Assembly (NCBI RefSeq): GCF_004343775.1
Contig: NZ_PTXL01000002.1
Coordinates: 434,001-498,000, forward strand
Direction of reading: 5' to 3'
Length of the DNA stretch: 64,000 bases
Source of the DNA: Burkholderia sp. SRS-46
GTDB lineage: Bacteria > Pseudomonadota > Gammaproteobacteria > Burkholderiales > Burkholderiaceae
The notes under the pieces were generated by a model, which was not told the origin of the DNA, ran no database searches, and saw nothing but the letters and a program-made list of their open reading frames with translations. A program made the position numbers and the translations under genes. Below are positions 58,464 through 64,000 of the stretch, one piece after another; the stretch's first letter is position 1; every line of letters begins with the position of its first letter.

Positions 58464-59996
58464 GTGCAACTGGAAGCCACTCACCGCGCGGGCCTCGGGC
58501 TCGCGGCGGACGACGCGGTGCATCGAACCGGCGCGGCCGCGCGCGACCCCGCGCTCAGCCCGCGGCTGCACAACGCGGACCTCGCGCCCACCAAGGCCGA
58601 AGGCCGCACCTGGGGCCGCTACAGCATCTTCGCGCTGTGGACCAACGACGTGCACAACATCGCGAACTACTCGTTCGCGATCGGGCTGTTCGCGCTCGGC
58701 CTGTCCGGCTGGCAGATGCTCGCGTCGCTCGCGATCGGCGCGGTGCTCGTCTACGGCTTCATGAACCTCACCGGCTACATGGGCCAGAAGACTGGCGTGC
58801 CGTTTCCGGTGATCAGCCGGATGAGCTTCGGCATCTACGGTGCGCTGCTGCCCGCGATGATCCGCGCGGTGATCGCGATCGCATGGTTCGGCATCCAGAC
58901 CTATCTCGCGTCGGTCGTGCTGCGCGTGCTGCTCACCGCGGTGTGGCCGGGCCTCGCCGCGTTCGACCAGGACGCGATCCTCGGCCTGTCGACGCTCGGC
59001 TGGGTCACGTTCGTCGCGATCTGGCTGGTGCAGCTCGCGATCCTCGCGTACGGCATGGAGATGGTCCGCAAGTACGAGGCGCTGGCCGGGCCGATCATCC
59101 TCGTGACGACACTGGCGCTCGCCGCATGGATGTTCAGCCGCACCGGCGGGCATCTCGCGATGTCGGTCGGCAAGCCGCTGACGGGCGTACGGATGTGGAC
59201 GCAGGTGTTCGCGGGCGGCGCGCTGTGGCTCGCGATCTACGGCACGCTGGTGCTGAACTTCTGCGACTTCGCGCGCTCGTCGCCGAGCGCGAAGACGGTG
59301 CGCGTCGGCAATTTCTGGGGCCTGCCCGTCAACATCCTCGTGTTCGCGACGGTCAGCTTCGTGCTCGCGGGCGCGCAGTTCAGCCTCAACGGCCAGGTGA
59401 TCCACAGCCCGACCGAAATCATCGCGTCGGTGCCGAACAAGCTGTTCCTCGTGCTTGGCTGCCTCGCGTTCCTGATCGTGACCGTCGCCGTCAACATCAT
59501 GGCGAACTTCGTCGCGCCGGCGTTCGTGCTGACGAGCCTCGCGCCGCACCGGCTCACGTTCCGCCGCGCGGGGCTGATCAGCGCAACGGTCGCGGTGCTG
59601 ATCCTGCCGTGGAACCTGTACAACAGCCCGGTCGTGATCGTCTATTTCCTGTCCGGCCTCGGCGCGCTGCTCGGCCCGCTGTACGGGATCATCACCGTCG
59701 ACTACTGGCTGGTGCGCAAGACCCGCGTGAACGTGCCGGACCTGTACACCGAAGCGCCGGGCGGCACCTACTTCTACACCCGCGGCGTGAACCGCAAGGC
59801 GCTCGCGGCGCTCGTGCCGTCCGCCGTGATCTCGGTCACGCTCGCGCTCGTGCCCGCCTTCGCCGCGCTCACGCCGTTCTCCTGGTTGTTCGGCGCGGCC
59901 ATCGCGGGCAGCGTCTATTACCTGATTTCAGATCGCAACCGGCACTACGAGGAGCGCTCCGGCGAGCACATCGCGGTCGCCGGCACGCACCACTGA
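58464..59996 (+). CDS. NCS1-family nucleobase/hydantoin permease
   Basis: Nucleobase:cation symporter-1 family transporter of 510 residues with about 12 membrane segments. Typical parts are LWTNDVHNIANYSFAIGLF, MGQKTGVPFPVISRMSFGIY and ITVDYWLVRKTRVNVPDLY. The GTG at 58464 is preferred over the ATG at 58446 because AAGGAGA (58450-58456) lies between them, 7 nt before the GTG. It precedes an Asp/Glu-racemase-family gene by 23 nt, so a hydantoin, allantoin or pyrimidine-like substrate is expected. Confidence 0.88.
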   Translation: MQLEATHRAGLGLAADDAVHRTGAAARDPALSPRLHNADLAPTKAEGRTWGRYSIFALWTNDVHNIANYSFAIGLFALGLSGWQMLASLAIGAVLVYGFMNLTGYMGQKTGVPFPVISRMSFGIYGALLPAMIRAVIAIAWFGIQTYLASVVLRVLLTAVWPGLAAFDQDAILGLSTLGWVTFVAIWLVQLAILAYGMEMVRKYEALAGPIILVTTLALAAWMFSRTGGHLAMSVGKPLTGVRMWTQVFAGGALWLAIYGTLVLNFCDFARSSPSAKTVRVGNFWGLPVNILVFATVSFVLAGAQFSLNGQVIHSPTEIIASVPNKLFLVLGCLAFLIVTVAVNIMANFVAPAFVLTSLAPHRLTFRRAGLISATVAVLILPWNLYNSPVVIVYFLSGLGALLGPLYGIITVDYWLVRKTRVNVPDLYTEAPGGTYFYTRGVNRKALAALVPSAVISVTLALVPAFAALTPFSWLFGAAIAGSVYYLISDRNRHYEERSGEHIAVAGTHH

Positions 59997-60019
59997 ACGC
60001 CACGCAACCGGAACTCCCG

Positions 60020-60748
60020 ATGAAGATACTCGTCGTCAACGTCAACACCACCGAATCGATCACCGACGCGATCGCCGCGCAGGCGCAGGCGGCCGCGTCG
60101 CCGGGCACCGAGATCGTCGGCCTGACGCCGCGCTTCGGCGCGGAATCGATCGAAGGCAACTTCGAGAGCTACCTCGCCGCGGTCGCGGTGATGGACCGCG
60201 TGCTGCGCTACGACGCGCCGTACGACGCGGTGATCCAGGCCGGCTACGGCGAGCACGGCCGCGAAGGCCTGCAGGAGCTGCTGAGCGTGCCGGTGGTCGA
60301 CATCACCGAAGCGGCCGCCAGCGTCGCGATGCTGCTCGGGCATCGCTACTCGGTCGTCACCACGCTCGACCGCACCGTGCCGCTGATCGAGGATCGCCTG
60401 AAGCTCGCGGGGCTCGACAGCCGCTGCGCATCGGTGCGCGCGAGCGGCCTGCCGGTGCTCGAGCTCGAACGGGATCCCGCGCGCGCGATCGACGCGATCG
60501 TCCGCGAGGCCGAGCATGCGGTGAAGGTCGACCACGCGGAAGTGATCTGCCTCGGCTGCGGCGGAATGGCGGGGCTCGACCGGCAGATCACCGAATGCAC
60601 GGGCGTGCCCGTCGTCGACGGCGTGTCGGCGGCGGTCGCGCTCGCCGAATCGCTCGTGCGCCTGAAGCTGACGACGTCGAAGGTCCGCACGTACGCGCCG
60701 CCACGCCCGAAGCGCATCGTCGGCTGGCCGGGCGCGCTCGGGTCGTAA
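60020..60748 (+). CDS. Asp/Glu racemase superfamily protein (hydantoin-racemase-like), first Cys absent
   Basis: A 242-residue protein. The N-terminal ILVVNVNTTESITDAIAA and the middle VVTTLDRTVPLIEDRL match hydantoin/allantoin racemases. Racemases of this family use two cysteines. The first site, normally ACYGDPG, reads AGYGEHG here (Gly75, codon 60242-60244), while the second is kept in ICLGCGGMAGLD (Cys180). One-cysteine members include arylmalonate decarboxylase, so racemase activity is doubtful. It is in an operon with the NCS1 permease; the true substrate is unknown. Confidence 0.82.
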   Translation: MKILVVNVNTTESITDAIAAQAQAAASPGTEIVGLTPRFGAESIEGNFESYLAAVAVMDRVLRYDAPYDAVIQAGYGEHGREGLQELLSVPVVDITEAAASVAMLLGHRYSVVTTLDRTVPLIEDRLKLAGLDSRCASVRASGLPVLELERDPARAIDAIVREAEHAVKVDHAEVICLGCGGMAGLDRQITECTGVPVVDGVSAAVALAESLVRLKLTTSKVRTYAPPRPKRIVGWPGALGS

Positions 60749-60769
60749 CCGGCCGGGAGCCTGCCCGCC

Positions 60770-61921
60770 ATGCCCGACGAAGCCGACACCGGACGCCCCA
60801 CCGCTGCCCCGCACGACGCCGCCGACGTGCTGGACGCGCTCGACGCGCGCCTGATGCGGATCCTGCTGGTGCTGCTGACCGAGCGCACCGTGTCGCGCGC
60901 GGCGGTGCGGCTTAACATGTCGCAGCCGGCGACGAGCGCGGCGCTGAAGCGGCTGCGCACGCTGCTCGGCGATCCGCTGCTGGTGCGCGGCCGCTACGGG
61001 ATGGTGCCGACCGAATTCGGCGCGCGGCTGATCGACCCGCTGCGCAACGCATTGCGCGTGATCGACTTCATCCGCATCCAGCAGCCGACCTTCGACGCGC
61101 GCACGTCGGTGCGCATCTACCGGATCGGCTGCCCCGACTACCTGAACGTACTGTTCGTGCCGAAGCTCGTCGCGCTGTTCCGCGGACGCGCGCCGCACGC
61201 GAAGCTCGAGTTCCATCCGCTCGGCGACGGCTTCGACGCCGAACGCGCGCTCGCCGACGGCGACCTCGACGTCGTGATCGACAACCGCACCGCGCGCACG
61301 TCGCGCTTCCGCCAGGACGACCTGTTCGACGACCGCGTGGTCTGCCTGATGTGCGCCGCGCATCCGGTTGCGAAGCGCGGCAGGATCACCGCCGCCGAAT
61401 ACGCACAGGCGCCGCAGCTGTGCCCGACGCCGTCGTGGCTCGAGGCGTCCGGCGCGATCGACCGGCAGCTCGAACGCGTCGGCCTGCAGCGTCGGATCGC
61501 CGTCACGCTGCCGCACTTCGAGCTCGCCGCGCATGCGCTGGTCCGCTCGGACCTGATCCTGACGACCACGGCGCGGCTCGCGCGGCACTACGCGAAGCTG
61601 CTGCCGCTCGACGTCGTCGCGCTACCGGCGGAGCCGCCCGACATCGTCTACCGGATGACGTGGAACGAGGCCGGGCCGTGCGTCGACGGCGTGCGCTGGC
61701 TGCGCGGGCTGATCGCCGAGGCGACGCGCGCGTGGCTCGACGCGGACGCCGCGCGGCCGGCCGTCGCAGCCGTGAAAGCGGCGCCTGCCGCGGCAGCGCC
61801 CGAACCGGCGCGCGGCACCAGCCGGCCGCGCGGGTCGCGCTGCGGGGAGCCGCGGCCGGCCGCCGTCCCACGTTCGGCGCGTGCGACACGTACGCATCGC
61901 AGTGCGACGAAACCGCATTGA
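60770..61921 (+). CDS. LysR-type regulator of the NCS1/racemase operon
   Basis: A LysR regulator of 383 residues, longer than usual. The HTH includes LTERTVSRAAVRLNMSQPAT followed by ALKRLRTLLGDPLLVRGR. The effector domain follows. The last 60 residues are Ala, Pro and Arg-rich and probably disordered. It begins 21 nt after the racemase-family gene and may be co-transcribed with it. Confidence 0.88.
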   Translation: MPDEADTGRPTAAPHDAADVLDALDARLMRILLVLLTERTVSRAAVRLNMSQPATSAALKRLRTLLGDPLLVRGRYGMVPTEFGARLIDPLRNALRVIDFIRIQQPTFDARTSVRIYRIGCPDYLNVLFVPKLVALFRGRAPHAKLEFHPLGDGFDAERALADGDLDVVIDNRTARTSRFRQDDLFDDRVVCLMCAAHPVAKRGRITAAEYAQAPQLCPTPSWLEASGAIDRQLERVGLQRRIAVTLPHFELAAHALVRSDLILTTTARLARHYAKLLPLDVVALPAEPPDIVYRMTWNEAGPCVDGVRWLRGLIAEATRAWLDADAARPAVAAVKAAPAAAAPEPARGTSRPRGSRCGEPRPAAVPRSARATRTHRSATKPH

Positions 61922-61963
61922 TCCGTCGACGACGGCCGGCACGCTTCATCCATCCAACACCGC

Positions 61964-63196
61964 TTACTTCCGCTTCACGTCGTCGTCGGTCAACGTCTCG
62001 AGAAACGCAACCACGTCGTCGATATCCCGCTCGGTCCACACTGGCCGATCCCCTGCCCGCCGCGTGAGCGGTTCGTCGGTCGTATCGACGTTGCCGCGCA
62101 GCGCCGCCGGCAGATCGTCGAACTTCACGACGCCGTGGCCGCGCTGCGCCGGATACCAGCGCGCCGGATGCGTATCGCGCTGCACGTAGAAGCGCAGCAC
62201 GTCGCGCAGCGTATGAAAGCGCCCGTTGTGGAAGAACACCTGCCGCGCCGCCGTGTTGCGCAGCGACGGCGTCTTGAACAGCCCGCAGTTCGCCGGCTCC
62301 GGCTGACCGGTGCGCAGCGGCCCGCACAGCCCGAGGTCGAAGTATCGCGGGTCGGCGTTCGCGCGCAGCGCGCGGTTGCGCGGCACGCCGAGCGCCTGGA
62401 AGTTGAAGTCGGTCAGCAGCGGATGCGCACCGTCCACGCCCGGCTGGTCGATGTGGCACGACGCGCAGTTGCCGCGCGACGGATCGTCGAACAGCCGCTT
62501 GCCGCGCAGCTCGCGCGCGTTCCACTGCGCGCGGCCGTCGAGTACGCGGTCGAACTTGCTCGAATACGGATGAAAGCTCGGGTCGTCGAGCTGGAAGCGT
62601 TCGAGCGCCGTCGTCGCGAGCGCGAACGCGCGCGGCGGATCGTCGAACACCCGCGCGCCGAACACCTGCCTGAAGCGCGCCGCATAGGGCGCGCGGGCAA
62701 GCTTCGCGGCCACCTCGGCCGGGCTGCGGTTCGCCATCTCGTCGGGGTTCAGCAGCGGAAATGCCGCCTGGTCGCGCAGCCGGTCGAACCGCCCGTCCCA
62801 GCCGAAGCCGCCGGACGGCGCGTTGTCCGCGTCGGCGAGCCGCTCCGCCGCGCTCGCGGCCTGCACGTGCGTCCACACCGGCGTGCGGTTCAGCACGTAG
62901 CGCAGGCTCGGCACCGCCCGCGTGCCCTGCCGGCGCAGGTCGGCGCCGCCATACTGCGCGGCGAGCCCGTTCGGCGGGCCGTACGCGTGCGCCGGACTGT
63001 GGCAGCTCGCGCACGACATGCGGCCCGACGCCGACAGCGACGGATCGAAGAAGATCAGCCGACCGAGTTCGGCGACCTCGCGCGCCGCCGGCGGGCTGTC
63101 CGCGCGCACCGGCTGCGGCGGCGCGGCCGGCGCCAGCGACGCGGCAGCCGACACGGCGAGCACCGCCGCGCACCACGTGACACGCACGCGCGTCAC
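61964..63196 (-). CDS. Di-haem cytochrome c peroxidase / MauG-like protein
   Basis: A 410-residue periplasmic protein. The signal peptide is in VTWCAAVLAVSAAASLAPA. Two c-type haem sites are present (MSCASCHSPAHAYG and NCASCHIDQPG), with LGRLIFFDPSLSASGRMSC at the start, as in MauG and CcpA relatives. A GTG start at 63196 overlaps the stop of the phosphoesterase gene (GTGA), showing coupling. It could reduce peroxide or modify a partner protein. Confidence 0.85.
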   Translation of the reverse strand: MTRVRVTWCAAVLAVSAAASLAPAAPPQPVRADSPPAAREVAELGRLIFFDPSLSASGRMSCASCHSPAHAYGPPNGLAAQYGGADLRRQGTRAVPSLRYVLNRTPVWTHVQAASAAERLADADNAPSGGFGWDGRFDRLRDQAAFPLLNPDEMANRSPAEVAAKLARAPYAARFRQVFGARVFDDPPRAFALATTALERFQLDDPSFHPYSSKFDRVLDGRAQWNARELRGKRLFDDPSRGNCASCHIDQPGVDGAHPLLTDFNFQALGVPRNRALRANADPRYFDLGLCGPLRTGQPEPANCGLFKTPSLRNTAARQVFFHNGRFHTLRDVLRFYVQRDTHPARWYPAQRGHGVVKFDDLPAALRGNVDTTDEPLTRRAGDRPVWTERDIDDVVAFLETLTDDDVKRK

Positions 63197-64000
63197 AGGT
63201 TGGTGAAGATGTCGTTGCCGAACGGCGTCAGGCCGGCCTGCGCCGCGTAGCCGAGATGATCGAGCCCGAAGATGTCCTCGACGCTGCGCAGCATCGAATA
63301 ATGGTTGTACGGCACCGTCGACACCGTTCCCGGCTTGATGAACTTCGAGACCAGCACCGCGCCCGTGCGATCGCCGCCGAAGCCCTGCTTGGTCATCGTG
63401 ATCGTCGTGCCTTTGTACGGATACGACGTGCTTTGCGGAAACGGCGCGAGATTCGGGCCCGGCTGCTGGCTGCAGCAGGCCGTGCCCGCGAACGTCACGT
63501 CGACGCCCGACGCGCCCTGCGTGACCGACGCGTAGCTGCTCTCGTCGAAGTTGACGATCAGCAGGCCGTCCTGCTGGAACGCCGGCGACGCGGTGATCAC
63601 CGGCACCCACTTCTTCAGGAACGCATCGGCGCTGACGAGCCCGCCCGGCTCGCCGTTCGCGCACGGCGCATCGTGGCCGTCGTGGCACAGGTTGGGCGTG
63701 ATCAGGTTGAAGTTCGCGGTGGTCGCGACCGACTGCAGGTCGCGCTCGAGACGCGCGAGGTTCACGACGTTCGTCGCGCAGTCCGGCGAATCGACGATCG
63801 AGTGGAAATACACGAACGGGTTGTGCCGCGTTGCGTACTGGTCGCCGTTCGGCACCGCCGCGCTCGGCGCCTGCGCGACCTGCGTCAGGTCCGCGGTGTC
63901 GAGCGTCGGGTGGCCGCAGGTCGCGGCCTCGCGGGACGGATCGTTGCCCATGTCCTCCTCGTAGCCCTTCCACGTGAGGCCGGCCGCCTTCAGCTGATCG
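63193..64000 (-). CDS. Phosphoesterase family protein (3' part, cut by the window edge)
   Basis: The last 268 residues of a PF04185-type phosphoesterase (phospholipase C/acid phosphatase group). The 5' end lies beyond 64000: the frame is open to the edge (LKAAGLTWKGYEEDM), so the ATG at 63951 is not the start. Conserved parts are LLIVNFDESSYASVT, FGGDRTGAVLVSKFI and the end motif NHYSMLRSVEDIFGLDHLG. It is probably periplasmic. It is coupled to the di-haem peroxidase gene. Confidence 0.85.
   Translation of the reverse strand, partial: DQLKAAGLTWKGYEEDMGNDPSREAATCGHPTLDTADLTQVAQAPSAAVPNGDQYATRHNPFVYFHSIVDSPDCATNVVNLARLERDLQSVATTANFNLITPNLCHDGHDAPCANGEPGGLVSADAFLKKWVPVITASPAFQQDGLLIVNFDESSYASVTQGASGVDVTFAGTACCSQQPGPNLAPFPQSTSYPYKGTTITMTKQGFGGDRTGAVLVSKFIKPGTVSTVPYNHYSMLRSVEDIFGLDHLGYAAQAGLTPFGNDIFTNL

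Overview
The window is a dense, very GC-rich bacterial chromosome segment with codon use and gene content typical of Burkholderia, most likely the Burkholderia cepacia complex and probably a secondary chromosome (catabolic clusters, a second rpoN, many LysR regulators). This assignment comes from protein families and gene order; no 16S rRNA or other marker is present. I see no rRNA, tRNA, insertion sequence, prophage or CRISPR array. The right edge cuts a phosphoesterase gene.

Layout: (1) 25-8666, acyl-CoA catabolism: an enoyl-CoA hydratase/isomerase, an acyl-CoA dehydrogenase and an NDP-forming acyl-CoA synthetase, then a porin, a hot-dog thioesterase, an aldehyde dehydrogenase and an esterase. 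The mix resembles betaine/carnitine-type catabolism, but this is inference. (2) 8733-14014, an asparagine/aspartate module: AnsP permease, aspartase, a LysR regulator and a class 3 (ReAV-type) asparaginase. (3) 14200-19731, a Fur-like-box-controlled TonB receptor, an azoR/ArsR/SRPBCC unit with interlocked divergent promoters, a DUF2891 gene and a small conserved-looking gene. (4) 20303-31294, a complete wspABCDEFR surface-sensing cluster that makes cyclic di-GMP. Here wspE carries a frameshift and WspF has a shortened methylesterase serine motif. A GAF-PAS-GGDEF-EAL protein faces it convergently. (5) 31875-37957, a J-domain gene, then a LysR regulator divergent from a transporter-mmsA-mmsB operon for valine/3-hydroxyisobutyrate use, and a small lipoprotein. 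(6) 38265-50764, a nicotinate (vitamin B3) degradation cluster: nicC-nicA-cytochrome subunit on the minus strand and nicE-nicD-nicX-nicF-molybdopterin subunit on the plus strand, with a MarR repressor and an MFS transporter. Its promoters share one operator-like motif. The hydroxylase large subunit is split: a full molybdopterin protein at one end, and at the other a cytochrome c protein that still carries a decayed molybdopterin domain. (7) 50784-58227, a sigma-54 paralogue with two GSFTGA-type sigma-54 activators around a group of small stress-type genes (CBS, DUF4142, DUF2795, BON). (8) 58464-64000, an NCS1 permease and an Asp/Glu-racemase-family protein lacking the first catalytic Cys, a LysR regulator, and a di-heme peroxidase (MauG-like) overlapping a secreted phosphoesterase gene.

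The most interesting points are the broken wspE together with the unusual WspF, the split nicotinate hydroxylase and its shared operator motif, the double-dyad azoR/ArsR promoter, the racemase-like protein with an AMDase-like Cys-to-Gly change, and the sigma-54 island.
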